A stretch of DNA of 64,000 nt from Siphonodentalium dalli (GCA_032622095.1 CP136068.1:59480025-59544024); one strand, 5' to 3'. Counted from the stretch's first letter, positions 46,916 to 59,660 are shown. The notes: generated by a model not told the origin, from the letters alone. Translations and numbers: made by a program.

Positions 46916-46919
46916 TTAA

Positions 46920-48630
46920 CTGAACTGTAACCTGTAACTGAAATCCAACCACGAAGTACATGTTTGGTAAACATATAACTTTTGATGTATGTCACATTGT
47001 TAACTCTGACTTGTCATCACTCTCGGAAGGCCGACATAAAAAAAATGTTAGATTTACATCCAATTTGTTTTTCAGAAAAATTCAGCGTTGTGCCGATTTT
47101 TAACTGATCACACACTCGCAGCAATTTTCGGAGATTTGTTCCTATATTTTGCGGTCATTTGTTTTTTGCTTCGCATATATATTTAGTACCATGGGAACAT
47201 GTGAACCTATGATTATGAATTATGTCAGACTTTTTTGTGGTGTTATATGACATTTTTCGACTTAGAAAATTATTGTTTTCAATATTCAGCAATGGGTATA
47301 AAACAATGATCAGGAGGGGACTAAAACATACTGTCGGAGGGGTGTACAGCTATATCTGTTACTAATATTAGCTTAAGTTCAAGTCAACTAAGCGATATTA
47401 TATAATTCCAGGTGCTACTGACGAGAGGATAGCATGCCTGTCTTCATATGTGACCACTGTGAGGCAAAGGCTGGCGGCTTCGCTGAGGCAATCGACCATG
47501 GGATTGTACAACACCCGAATGAACGCTTGAAAATAAAATATGGCCATATTACCACTTGATTTAGAGTTATCCATCTTCATCCGCAATTTTGACCGAAACC
47601 ACCGTTTTGACGGCTTGTTTCTGGGCAGCAATCAATTGAAATAACAAACTTCAATAATCGATATCTGATCACACTTGAGCTTTGATGGGTTGGTTTCTCG
47701 ACTCGACTAAAACAGATGGTACTAGCAATACTGTCGCGAGTCACCCATTTTGATAAAGAAGTTAGGCTAGTTCCCAATCTCAACCATCCAAAGCAATGAA
47801 AACAAGGAGGTGATATGTCAATATGAGTTCATGTTTAGTTATAGATACACCTATTTATTCACCAGGGGTACATACATGTAGTTACATATAACCATGAATT
47901 GCGCTTAATCGCAAATAATTATTCTTTTAAAAGTGCTATTGCTTAACTGCAATTAATTATGAAATGTGAATTTGGCCACCCATAGAAATGGAAATAAACA
48001 TTTGCATATTTGATGGCTATGCTATAATATGTAATATTAGCGAAAATTCTCCGAAATATGGTTGGTGCCAGTAGTTTAAAACATAAAAATAAAGGAGTGT
48101 GTACCCGAAAATATAGTGAAAACATTATACAATCGTAATCAAAACTGGGGTGGTGGGAAAGTGGCCATAATGAAAGAAAAAAAACAGCCATGGGTCTTAA
48201 TTTGTTTTTCTGAAATTTATCTAATTTTAATTTTTTTTTTCAAGTATCAAACTTCACACTAAATACTGGCTGAAATATCACACTTGGAAAATACATCTGC
48301 ACCTCCCACCATAATAACAATCTGTTTCTACTGCCTTGGTAATGGAGGGCATCGCATTGTAATATTATTGTTCTAAAAATATTTCCATAAATAATTCTTT
48401 GATTAATGACATTACAAGATCTAAACGAATGTTATGAGAACAAATTGCAAACTGTACTCGGTAGCTAAACTTGATCAGTATACCATAGTTGCAAGAGAAA
48501 AGCAGTTGGTCAAAAACGTGCCACTGTTAACGAAAGGCAGCCAACCAACTAATCCGTTTCGACTCTTGATTGAACTACAATAACTGTCCGCCCGGTCTGG
48601 TGGATTGCGACTAATTTCCGGGGTGTACAG
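46920..48630. other. Spacer between the inverted arms, right part
   Basis: AT-rich. A diverged relic of the TTAA MITE may lie at about 47540-47725 (ACTTGATTTAGAGTTATCCAT, AGCTTTGATGGGTT, TCTCGACTCGA). No gene is recognisable. Confidence 0.4.
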
Positions 48631-49084
48631 GACTAACCGGACAGTATTTTCGAGGCGGGTACCCGCATCAAAAGATGAAATTTGGAATTTTTAGACAGTC
48701 CGTGAAAATACTCAAAATATGCATTTGTGGGGGGGGGGGGGGGGGAAACAGGCCTTTCGATTGGTATATAGGTTGTTGCGACAGTTGTCTGCGATGAATG
48801 TGATAAGTATGATTTTCTGGGATATTTTGGGGAAGAAATCATCTCGCGGCGATGATTAAATGGCATTTTTTCCGCGATAGAACAGACAACTGACGTAAAT
48901 TGATCGTCGGTGTCCGAACATTAGTGAAGAACTATTCACTCACCTTCAGTTGGTCAGAAATGATATCCAACCGTTTATATTCAAAAAAACACGTCGAAAA
49001 ATGTCAACAAATATTTGTGGACTTTTTTTTCTCCACCTCGAAATCTACGACTTCCGGTTTTGGTCAGTGTCCGTTGATCCACTG
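48631..49084 (+). repeat. Right inverted arm of the HEEADTR transposon
   Basis: It starts GACTAACCGGACAG and mirrors 46220-45780, with a G-run at about 48728-48746. It leads directly into the coding fragment on the + strand. Confidence 0.8.
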
Positions 49085-49529
49085 TGTTAACGGGTATAGG
49101 TAATATTGCAATATTCACTGAAACAATTGCTGAACATTTTGTATGCAAGTTGTAGGGAGTTTCAGATGCAAAACTCAACAATGCAAGATTCAGGATGTTC
49201 CCTCGGACTGAATCTCCTGAAAAACTTCCACCAACCAGTGACTCATTTCATTACCGGTACCACCTTTTGAGGACAAACTACCAGATTTTAGTTTGGAAAC
49301 AAGCAACCATTCATGTGCAAACATTACCGGATCCTTCAACAATGAGATGGAAAGAAGAAAATGGTCGATTGGATCCAACCATGTCACTAGAAACCATTCC
49401 AAAATCATGTCTCGAAATAATCCAATATGGGTGCAAAAGGGGTGTGTAACAGCAAGGTGTACATGCAGAAAATCAGAGTTATCCTGCACACCACTCTGCA
49501 ATTGTGGAACTGACTGCAATAATAAATAA
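49085..49529 (+). pseudogene. HEEADTR transposon gene, C-terminal third (right copy)
   Basis: Pieces in shifting frames read IAEHFVCKL, RFRMFPRTESPEKLPPTSDS, LLRTNYQILVWKQATI, MRWKEENGRLDP, IPKSCLEIIQYGCKRG and, after a frameshift, CTCRKSELSCTPLCNCGTDC ending NNK and a stop at 49527-49529. The order FVC.LY, LPPT.D, NYQ..VW, W..E.GRL, C-rich tail is the recurrent C-terminal layout I remember from uncharacterised transposon proteins. The HEEADTR segment itself is deleted here. This copy preserves the site where Element B inserted in the left copy. Confidence 0.65.
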
Positions 49530-49975
49530 GGATTTTTTGTGACCATTTTTGGCTATAGGATGGCAAATTGTGTCGCATTGGGTATTGATGAACCTGTTTC
49601 ATAATATTACGGATGATTTTCGAATTTTAACTGATTAATTAATTATTATATCAGCCATTTTGAATTGTCTTGTTAGGTCAGAAATAATTATTGGTCGAGT
49701 TGCCAACATTGTTTTTATTTGGAATCAGATTACAAATTACATTTAGACACAACTGTCTCAACCATTTGAAGGTTATATTTCCGGAATACTTCACTTTCTG
49801 TTATTTAAAGGGGTACTGTACGCCATTTTCATTAAATTTCCGGTGACAACAACGATCCAATATCGATAATATATAGAAACATAAGTAATTTGAGTCGAAG
49901 ATGTATTCTGTAAACAGCTCAGGTTAATAGGCTATCTTAAAATTTAATAATTTAAAAGTTAATAATTTGATATAA
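49530..49975. repeat. 3' flank of HEEADTR copy and family R fragment
   Basis: 49530-49640 matches 33861-33957 and 33350-33372 inverted and carries the empty TTAA site of MITE copy a. 49655-49810 is family R (GAAATAATTATTGGTCGAGT, ATTTAGACACAACTGTCTCA). The rest is AT-rich flank of Element A. Confidence 0.7.
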
Positions 49976-51516
49976 GAGTCAATATCAATTTTGGTCAAAA
50001 TTACAGATATGCCACATGGGATTTTTTTAGTTCCGATAATGGGGAAAGTTGTTATCATTTCGAGATATATAGCTATTGCACTGGAAGAAACGACTGAAGT
50101 TCGAGCTTAAACATCCAGCACTGATATTTTATGATGCTATGAATGGTGGATGTCTGGAAATTATGTCTCTTCTGTAACAGTATTATCATCTGGTATATCA
50201 TTTTTCAGAAAAGAGATATTTGAGTACTTTTTGATCCGAATTGAGTATTGACCGGTAATGCATAGATCGAGAAAACATTTACCCTTTGTATAGCTTGTTT
50301 TCAATGGGGGCCACAATGGAACACATTTTTCTCAGAAAAATTTAATTTCAACACAACATTAAACTTTATTAAATGAAGATAATTAAATGTCACACACTTT
50401 CTAACATAATATTGAATTGGACACTCCTTGTCCACCAAATATTGAACAAAACTGGAATTGAAATATATAACGTTTCATTTATAGATGACAAAATAATATG
50501 TGTTACACGAAGGACTTCAGCGCAACACGAAATACACATATTTGCTACGGGGTGGACAATTTCTGTATAAAAGTCATGTCGAAATCCAGAGTTACGAAAT
50601 ATGCTAACAAGATGATAAAACCTGTTATTCATAAATAAAATACAGCGACGAACTACACAATCAAGATATCTGACGTTTGGTATACGATGTAGGAATATGC
50701 TTTGTTACAGTAAGGACCACAACGTTACACAACTGACACAGTCATATGCGAAATGTCATTTGTATACTTCTAGGTATCATAATCATGTACTGGCATCAGT
50801 GCAAATTCAATATTATGGCGATTCTCGCGAGAATTTATGTCCCAAATACTTAATGATGTTTTCTGACGCGTATTTCTATATCAATATATGATGTGCGTTA
50901 CAGTAAAGATTACACGATTGACAAAAAAGGCGCATAGCATATATACAGGCTATAATATAAAACGAGGTTCAATTTGTGGAATTTCTTTTCATAACAAATG
51001 CCCAACTGTGTTTTTTACACATTTAGTACACATATGGTATAACGAATATTGTTAACTGAATACCATAGTAAATAAATTGTCGTTACACGATATACATTGG
51101 TTATAGTCGGGTGAACACTCTATCCTTTGCTTTATCAGATGAAATATTATGAACGTACACTAACATTCGTTTGTGTTTAAATATAATACAACTATGTGGT
51201 GAAGAGATGCCCGCGTACTGGACAATATGTAAGGATAAAGAATATTGTGTGTAGGTTAAACTATAGATTCGAGTAACGTACGACATGGATATGCTATGGA
51301 GTTATCCGGATACATGTAAATTAGCACACATTGTATATTTGAATCCCTTTCGTATATACCTGTCTCGTTTAGCTTTGTGCTCGGTTGAGATAAATTAAAA
51401 CAAGTGCATGTCCGTGTTTCATAATATAAGTACATGTTCCTGGTGTTAGATAAGCTATCAAGATGCACGTTGCTCGAATTCATCATTACAAGCACGAATT
51501 CCACCTTCATTATATT

Positions 51517-51568
51517 CACAGGTCCCCAGAACAAAAATTTACCACAATTGTTGTTCTAGGGACCTGTG
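51517..51568. mobile_element. 52-bp micro-MITE with 8-bp duplication
   Basis: CACAGGTCCCCAGAACA is answered by TGTTCTAGGGACCTGTG, and ATTATATT flanks both sides (51509-51516, 51569-51576). An 8-bp duplication around a 52-bp near-perfect hairpin suggests a minimal hAT-type or foldback insertion into Element A. Confidence 0.7.
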
Positions 51569-51739
51569 ATTATATTCACATATAAAATAAAGTATATTAG
51601 TGAGGTGAAGTAATGATAACTTTTAAAACAGTTTACTCATCGCCGAGTCTCGGGCCACGCACATTCCCCAACAGCGAAATGTGAATGAGACCCCTCGATC
51701 AGTTGTGGATCTGGAATAAACGAGATCACTTCATCATAA

Positions 51740-52060
51740 TTATACCAAGAAGTCATTACATTTGTTCGGCCAGCAAAAGCAGTTAGAATATTTAACGCCA
51801 ACGCGTTTCATGCATTTAACAAGCAATTCACGCTCAGACATTTCTTCTACAATACCAGGGTATATGGATTTCTGATACTCAACCAGTACGTACTTATCCA
51901 CACCAGGAATCATGCAATCTGCCTTTCCATTCGCACAAAACTCACTCATCGGACCTACCTCTACAACCACGCCTCTACCTTTCTCAGCCTTCATCTCCTC
52001 ACATATCTCCCCATCTCCAAAAACTACACCCGGATCCTGCACGCCGCATTCATTAACCAC
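51740..52060 (-). pseudogene. Element A gene, terminal PYPG/FCWP-type domain (right copy only)
   Basis: The frame reads ...CANGKADCMIPGVDKYVLVE, YQKSIYPGIVEEMSERELLV, KCMKRVGVKYSNCFCWPNKC and stops. A pattern of (F/Y)V-L-V-x-Y-x-x-x-x-YPG-x-V ... V-K-x-M-x-R-V-G ... FxWP is one I remember at the C-terminus of uncharacterised transposon-borne proteins; its function is unknown to me. It follows the acidic repeats after two frameshifts (near 52030 and 52230). The left copy has lost it. Confidence 0.55.
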
Positions 52061-52817
52061 GATATACCACCTTGCTCAACCACCGTCTTCTTACATATCT
52101 GCTCGCCCCATATATCCGCGGCAACCTCTACATGTGAACCTTGGTGCGTGCTCGACTCATAATTCTTGCAATAATCGTGTTCAACCCAGCTTCCATCAAC
52201 TATGTCGTCATCAACAACAGTCACATCGACGCGCACACCACTCTGCTCACAATTTCACTGACCACGCTACCTTGCTCGACCTCCACCTGCTCACATATCT
52301 CCTCACCACCCACAACCACTTCCGCTGCAATATCAAACTCAAACGCGCTAATCTCGCTACAAACTGGATCTGCCTCCGCAATCGTGCATATCTCCTCACC
52401 ATCAACGACCACATCGCTCGACTCACAACATGCATTAACCACGCTACCACATTCCTCAGCCTCCATCTCCTCACATATCTCCCGACTCCCCACAACCACA
52501 TCTACCAGCACACCACTCGACTCAGAACATTCATTAACCACGCTACCACCTTGTTCAACCACTATCTCCTCACATGTCTCCTCGCATATCTCCCGATCCC
52601 TCACAGCCACATCTACCAGCACACGTCCACTCGACTCACAACATTCATTAACCACGCTACCTCGTTCCTCAACCTCCATCTTCTCACACTCAATCCCCAC
52701 ATCTACCAGCACACCGCTCGACTCACAACATTCATTAACCGCGCTATCACCTTGCCCAACCTCTTCGCGTATCTCTTCACCCCTTGCAATCCTACTTCCA
52801 TCACATGTGCCTTCACC
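52024..52817 (-). pseudogene. Element A repeat-protein gene, acidic tandem repeats (right copy)
   Basis: From 52817 downward one frame reads GEGTCDGSRIARGEEIREEV, then about five diverged repeats with cores SAVNECCESSGVLVDVGI, GSVVNECCESSGRVLVDVAV, GSVVNECSESSGVLVDVVVG and GSVVNACCESSDVVVDGEEI, each followed by an E-rich ICEE/REICEEM link. The repeat is 28-34 residues, very acidic, with paired Cys. The frame ends near 52221 and continues shifted to 52024. No signal peptide or known domain is visible. It could be an adaptor or DNA-mimic-like accessory protein, but that is speculation. Confidence 0.6.
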
Positions 52818-53715
52818 TATGGGGCGCCATCCCTGAAAATATTCGTTTTCGGAGATATCTCCTCGGTTTCGTGGAGATATTTCCTTGGAATTGCAATTCC
52901 TAGCAGATATCTGCTTGGAATATGGTCCATTATGGAGATATCTCCTTGGATCCAAGGAGATATCTGCTTGGATTATGGAGATATCTCCTTCGATCCTAGA
53001 AGATCTCTCATCGCAACTACGAGATATCTGCTTGAAATATTTCCAACGAGATATCTCCTTGAAACCGAGGAGATATCTCCATAATCCAAGCAGATATCTG
53101 CTCGGATTATGGAGATATCTCCTTGAAATAGTTTTCAACGAGATATCTCCTTGGACCCAAGGAGATATCTCCATATTCCAAGCAGATATTTCCTTGAAAA
53201 TATTCCAAGCAGATATCTGCTTGGATTATGGAGATATCTCCTTGGAAAACCGCGGCCATGAAATATTAATGATTTCTCCACAGTAGTCAGTACATATACG
53301 TTTTTTTCCATTTTTTCGAAATACATCCAAGCAGATATCTGCTCGGAATATGGAGATATCTCCTTGAAATATTTTCAAGCAGATATCTCCATAATGCGAG
53401 CAGATATCTGCTTGGATCCAAGGAGATATCTCCTTGAACATATTTCGAGGAGATGTATCTATAATGCGAGCAGATATCTGCTTGGGTCCAAGGAGATATC
53501 TCCTTGGATCCAAGCAGATATCTGCTCGCATTTTGGAGATATCTCCTCGGTTTCAAGGTGATATCTCCTTGAAAATATTTCCGAGGAGATATCTCCATAT
53601 TCCAAGCAGATATCTCATTGAAACCGAAGAGATATCTCCATAATGCGAGCAGATATCTGCTTGGATCCAAGGAGATATCTCCGAAAACGAATATTTGCAG
53701 GGATGGCGCCCCATA
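52818..53715. mobile_element. GATATC foldback insert, right copy (898 bp)
   Basis: TATGGGGCGCCATCCCTG begins at 52818 and its complement ends at 53715, flanked by identical TTCACC (52812-52817 and 53716-53721), a 6-bp TSD. It contains about 35 GAGATATCTC-type palindromes plus a non-repeat island near 53250-53325. It is 353 bp longer than the left copy, so the palindrome array has expanded or contracted since the two copies separated. Confidence 0.88.
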
Positions 53716-54137
53716 TTCACCTCTCACATTACTTGTTCTCTTTACACACCGTTTCACATTCCTCCGAGCCACAATACGCTTTTCGAATTTCTTTGCAACT
53801 TGCACAACTACATTCTCGGCAACTTTGTCGCTCTCATCAATCACATATATCTTATTCGGAACTACGTTCTCACAAATAACTTCAACGCAAGGGGCAACTC
53901 TTACTGATTCACCCCTATCTTCAACACAAACTTCTGCATCCTGTTCCCCTTTACCACCAGTGCTGTCTCGCTCACCTGGCTTTCAAAACTAGCAGTTTTA
54001 AATGCACGACCCTTACCAATACCACTCTCACTGTCACATTCCCAGCTAGTATCTCTGAAAGAAATGTTCAGTGGTGTAACCGACTTCAATTGATGAATCC
54101 TCATAGTTCCGCTAACTGTTTTCAATGTTCGTGACAC
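53716..54137 (-). pseudogene. Element A repeat-protein gene, N-terminal part (right copy)
   Basis: The counterpart of 9842-10264, at high identity: SRTLKTVSGTMRIHQLKSVT, then FRDTSWECDS. It breaks after VSETALVVKG because it has five bases (CACTG) relative to the left copy; the downstream frame (DAEVCVEDRGESVRVAPC to TSNVRGE) is otherwise open. Comparing the two copies shows where each is damaged. Confidence 0.55.
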
Positions 54138-54199
54138 AATTCATTTCTATATGGGACAATATGTTGTAACAATTTACAAGAACATGTCCTTCCAATAAC

Positions 54200-55180
54200 A
54201 CTGGCTGTATTTCTGTAACAACCACTCAAGTTGTGTTCGATCGTGCACACAATGAACACACACGACTAATATAACTAACGAAAAGCATTATAATATATAT
54301 TTACTTCCTACTGTCGTAGTTCGGAAGCCTTCCCTGAAACAAAATATCGACATAACATACACGAACATACTTAACCTATACTTAATAATATCTTTCGTGT
54401 AACAATAACGCCAAAACCTCAACGCTAGAAAACGTAATATTTTTAAAATCAAAGAACTATTGCTAGGTGAATGATAAATAAAGTATTGCTCAATCATTGG
54501 CACATCATGTGATATATTTCCCGGCACACTGGAAACTTTGAGGCATCAGGAAACTCAGGCAGATCGTACACATAGCATTGGATGTATTTAATGTAACGGA
54601 CACATGCTTTCAGAAGAGCGTACATGATATCGTGAAGGAATTGGCACGCGTGATTATTATAACTTAGCGAACTCATTATAATACATTTTACCCCATGGCC
54701 ATATTGTTTAAAAGACGTCCCCCTAACGCCCAATCAACTCCCAACGTATCAATGTCCTTACTATAACATACATATATCCCTCGTGTAACACTAATTTCCC
54801 AAATTTAACACTAGAAAGGTTACTATTATCCAAACCAGAAAAATAGTTCGAGTTGAAAGACAAACATAACCAATTAAATATTATGTATATCGTGTGATAT
54901 ATTTCCGCGGCAAAGAAAAGAGAAAAATTATTAAATGCCACAGGCATGTCCTCTGGATAACAATTGTTGTATTTACTGTAACAGCCACTCGATTTGAGTT
55001 AGATCGTACACGGAATCATGTTGCAACCGAAGGAATAACTAATAAAAAGTAACAGTCTCGTTATAATTGATGTTTTCTCCCGGCTATCATGGTTTCATAA
55101 CAATCACATGAAATGAAAAATCGACTTGCCACATAAGAACATCTTTAATGTAACATAAACATATCTTTCATGTAACGAAA
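54200..55180 (-). repeat. Phased GTAAC motifs, Element A right copy
   Basis: Mirror image of 8800-9770: GTAAC at 54215, 54399, 54593, 54785, 54978, 55150 and 55172, spacing 184-194 bp. Conservation of both motif and spacing between copies that differ elsewhere supports function. Confidence 0.7.
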
Positions 55181-56138
55181 ATTCAAAACATCGACGCACG
55201 AAAATGATAATATTTTACAAATCAAACACATTTTGTAATCTGAAAGAAGAACAAGACCCCAGTTACACCCTCTAGATATTTCAGCTTGGTGTTGCATGTG
55301 TTCACGCACAAACAGCCTCTGTAAACAGCATCCTTCCCCTTTCGTTACAGTATTGGTCTCTCCTGTAACGTTTTGGCTTGTTACAACAGAGAACGTTACA
55401 GTAGAGATGTACAGACCATTCTGGTCACGGCATTCAGTGAGTTCTCCCTCCAGTATGGCGAAAATAGGGAAGTATAAATTACACCACAGTGGCTTCCGAA
55501 ACATTTATTTGAAACATAATTATACATATGTTATAGCGAACAAACATGCGTTATTTAAAAGACGACTTTGAAAAGTACGCGAGGGGGTCAACCTACCTAT
55601 TATATAAGTGTGTTATCGCAAGTTGTTTTTTGATTCAGACGACATGCGTTTCTGATATTGTGACATACACAGCGTCACGGAGCACAAAATACGGAGATTA
55701 TAAATATCAGCGATACGTCATTATGTCAAGTAAATAGCACTTAGTTACATGAGAGACAAAATGCTGAGGTACAAAGTTTCTGAGCAATTTTCACTTAGTT
55801 AAGTTCAATCTTGGGTGGTGTATATGTGACAGTAGTTCATATCAAGAACTAAACTAATGATATGCCAGAGGATTTTCTCGGTGGCATGTAGTTAATATAT
55901 CGAAATTTCGATTTTAGCCTGTAAAATTTTCCTGGGGACAGGCCATTTTGGTCAAATCTGGCCATTAATGAGCCCATTACATACATATATACCCGAACAT
56001 CACGCTTATTTGTGTGTGGATGGTATGACAGTGATGGAGATGCACACTAGGAACAATAGTTGGGATCCACACGTTGCATTGTGCACTCATCATCCACCGA
56101 GGACATAAATTTTGACCAAAATTGATATTGACTCATAA

Positions 56139-56524
56139 ATTGAATTTATGACTGGAGCCATAAAATGGCGTCAATTAAATTACGAATTTGCGTAATCAAA
56201 TAAAGTAAATGAGGGATACTGGCTTGTTAAACCGATCGCACACACGATCGCTTAAAATATTATGATGATACGGAGAGAACACTCAAGCCACTCACTGACT
56301 AGCGACGATACAATAACTTAAATGATTATATGGGACTAGTATGCCTATAATATAACTTTTATTTGATTCATTTGGTTGAAAACTACTCGACAACGACAAT
56401 TTGTATTTTTGCATTCCGGTAAATTTGTCATCCGTAACACTACTTCGTACTCAACAGACTTTCAAATAATGAAAAAAGTGTTACCTTATTCTCAGACTCG
56501 GAGACTTTAGAAACCAACAACAAC
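56139..56524. other. Right flank of Element A, no gene
   Basis: AT-rich spacer. Nothing recognisable. Confidence 0.45.
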
Positions 56525-56900
56525 ATTTAAGAGGCAATAATTTATAAAATTCGCGTTTTTTGTCATTTTTGGGCATAAATTGGGTTAAATGTCAAATATG
56601 TTCACTTTAAATTACCACATATGTTCTGTGTATAGTGTCTCTTGTCACAATTCGTTCGAAAGTACGGAAATTCATAATATTCAAACGTCTTAGAACAACC
56701 CATAACAGTAAACGGAAATCTAGACTTTATTCTCATGGTGGCCATTTTGAATTGTCATTTTAGGTCAGAAATAATTATTTGTCGAGTGGCCAACATTGTT
56801 GTCTGGAATTAGAATACAAATTACATTTAGACACAACTGTCTCAACCATTTGAAGAATATATTTCCGGAATACTTCACTTGCCAGCTGCCATTTAATTAG
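56525..56900 (+). repeat. Family R, best preserved + strand copy
   Basis: AATAATTTATAAAATTCGCG through CACTTTAAATTACCACATAT, GTGTATAGTGTCTCTTGTCA and GACACAACTGTCTCAACCAT. It matches 32630-33215 inverted and 59260-59515 direct. Confidence 0.75.
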
Positions 56901-59255
56901 TTGGTGAACCCAACTATTCAAACAGAGCTAGACGCTCTCGAATAGTTGGGCCGCCGTAGCTTTATTCACGACCTCCAAGTGCTTTTCCATTATTATGAAT
57001 TTTGTTCCCACTTATAACATGAAAATACAAACATTGTATATAAATTATGTTGAAGACTAATCTGTTCTGAGTGAGTATCAACAAGCTACCCGACGAAAAA
57101 AATAAAAATGTGACATTTGTAGTTGTTTTAAAAATACATGGTAGACTGCTTGCCGAAAAACTATTTCGGCAAAAAATTAGACACTACCCCGCCTCATTTC
57201 AATCACCAAATTCACATATAACTAGATGGTTTTATCTGCTACCATTATGTTGTAAGATCAAGTGATAATGGCAGATTACGAAGGCATTGTGTACAATACC
57301 TGACTCTCGAAATATAATCCGAACTTTGAGATAAATCCGAGACCGTTAATTTGTCAACATTTAAAACTTTATCTGTAGTAAATTGACGGAACGGAACAGG
57401 CGGAACGAACTTACAACTACATAACCGGAAAGGAGATCAGACGATCGACCGAGTGAAAGCAACAGCAACAACTATTTTTTGAATTTTAAGTTTTAATAAA
57501 CAATGGAGTTTGATTTCAAAGAAACAATGACCAAGGGCGTGGCGATATGTGTGGGGACACAATATAAAGTGTAAGCCAAGGCCGTGGCCGGCTCCAAATA
57601 AAATGTGTAAACGGAGTGTTATGTTTGGACCGTTGTTTCTCAATGGATATTAATGAAATTTGGTATATATGTCCGGGCTGAGGCATGGAATACACTAACG
57701 TTTGAATTGTTTTTAAATTAACAAATTTGTTGATTTTCTTCAACTTTTTCGTTCTGGAACACACATTAATATTCAAATAGTGGTCTCGGTATCAAACGCC
57801 CAAGTTCCGACCACGTCGCCATCGCTATGCGTATATATATAAGATATACGTGCCAATAACGTTGACAAAGCATTGGCGACAATATGGAGTCGAAACCGAG
57901 ACAACTATCTGAATATTATAGTCTAAGAGTCGTCAATTAGTTAAAGCCGATTACCTACGCCGCTAAAACACCGTATGGCTACCTTACATATATATTACAA
58001 TTTGACGACAGTTGGTAAGTTAGGGTGTCAATTTGGAAAATTCTCACTCAATTAGGATGTAAACATTTTGGTCTTCACGAAAGAGGTTGGAATAATAATT
58101 TGGACACCTAATAAGGCACTTTAGCCACGCCCTTAAAAAAAATGATTTGATGATATATGATGATGTCATGGCGATGATGATTTTAATAATAATAATATGT
58201 TGATGTCGGATGATGACGATGGTGATTATGAAATGGTTACATGCATATATACATATATAATCAATAAGTTTATTTCTCATGAACCTATACACACACATAG
58301 GTATGGAGATATAAACACAATGGCAGCCGATGGGTCATATGTACGCCACATAAATATGTTTGGCGTATTGGGTAGATGCTCAGCTTTTGGAAATTGAGGC
58401 TTTTCTTCGTGTTGGTAGACATGCTGACAATGATATTAATGACACACTTTAACGTGTGTTAGGACATTCTAATGCGGTTTCCGCATATTTTAAATAGTCA
58501 TGTTCTACCAATCGACGCGGGGATAGACTCTCTGGGTCAAAATAAGCTCACAGGCAACGAGAGCACACTGATAATTAAAAGTATACTGAATTATTGAGGT
58601 TAATATGAGATTAATATCCAAACAAGGTCGCACCTTCCAACATGACCCATGATGAAATTTTAATTAAATACCCCCACCAAAGCTCAAAACGTGCAGGTCT
58701 GAACATGCATATTTTATAACAAAAATAGAAAGTATATGCATGGGTAACCTTTAAAAACATTTGAATATACATATATATATCGTTGTCTCCAAACTCATCG
58801 TGTTATCCATTGTTGTTATATGTGCTTTTAAAGTTTAAAAATATTTGAATCGAAAATAAACTCGAAACAAACAAGAACATGTTATAGCCGGAATCCAATT
58901 ATGTTCGTTCCGTTTCCGATTCCTTATTCACTGTTTTGACGGATTTTTACAAATACAAAATGGCTGAAAGTTCGAGGCGGTAGAAATATGCTCTCGCTTT
59001 ATGCGAAGAATGTCACGACTAACATCTGAAACATGCATTGACACCACACTAGAAATGTACTAGAAGCTCTGATCTACAAGTATGTGGTAGTTTTGGTTGT
59101 TAAATAATATTTTTTAGTGTGTGTTATCGCTTGTGAAAAGTCGAGTAAATGTCCATACCAATGATTAGTGACGGAGTACTGCTTTCAGTGATATACAGTC
59201 CTGACTTTTATAGAGCTATGCTCTGATAATAAAAGTCAGGTTTACGGACTACCAT
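56901..59255. other. Long spacer without a recognisable gene
   Basis: It contains a stem-loop at about 56909-56950 (CCCAACTATTC / GAATAGTTGGG) and another at 59199-59243 (CCTGACTTTTAT / ATAAAAGTCAGG). No frame longer than 90 codons, and none looks conserved. Promoters or exons of a host gene cannot be excluded. Confidence 0.45.
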
Positions 59256-59259
59256 TTAA

Positions 59260-59515
59260 TAGGCAATAATTTATAAAATTCGCGTTTTTTGTAATTTTTG
59301 GGCATAAATTAGGTTAAATGTCAAACATGTTCACTTTAAATTACCACATGTGTTCTGTATATAGTGTCTCTTTGTTCGAAATTACGGAAATGCATAATAT
59401 TCAAACGTCTTAGAACAACATATAATAGTAAACGAAAATCTAGACTTTGTTCTGATGGCGGCCATTTTTAATTGTCATTTTGGGTCAGAAATAATAATTT
59501 GTCGACTTGCGATAG
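59260..59515 (+). repeat. Family R copy
   Basis: AATAATTTATAAAATTCGCG to GAAATAATAATTTGTCGACT, colinear with 56525-56775. Confidence 0.7.
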
Positions 59516-59534
59516 TTTATTATAACTGAAGTAA

Positions 59535-59660
59535 AATAGTGGACCGGACCGGAGAGTACCGGACCGGCGGCAAAAAAGCGGTCCGGTCCGTCCAGTGACA
59601 CCCGGACCCCGGTCCACGGACCTGACCGGTTCAAAGCGGTCCGGTCCGCATCACTATTGA
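59535..59660. repeat. GC-rich CCGGACC palindromic repeat
   Basis: AATAGTGGACCGGACCGGA at the left and CGGTCCGGTCCGCATCACTA at the right give imperfect inverted ends. The inside is GGTCCGG/CCGGACC words. It is probably a short MITE; no clear TSD. Confidence 0.55.

Larger units (their letters stand above)
49976..56134 (-). mobile_element. Element A, right copy (6.16 kb, inverted)
   Basis: Same termini as the left copy: GAGTCAATATCAATTTTGG at 49976 and its complement ending 56134. ATAA flanks both sides (49972-49975, 56135-56138), a 4-bp TSD different from the left copy, so each copy integrated on its own. It is longer than the left copy because its foldback insert is 898 bp and it keeps about 545 bp around 51370-51915. 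It is the better source for the C-terminal part of the gene. Frames are still interrupted. Confidence 0.87.

Noticed and set aside
7848-56134. A composite transposon bounded by two inverted Element A copies moving 48 kb as one unit
   Set aside because: Each copy has its own matching 4-bp target duplication, and the left copy lies inside a hAT element with its own 8-bp duplication, so the copies integrated independently.
49806-56170. An outer element around the right Element A with GTACGCCATTTT / AAAATGGCGTC ends
   Set aside because: The match is only about 10 bases with mismatches, and no flanking duplication was seen.
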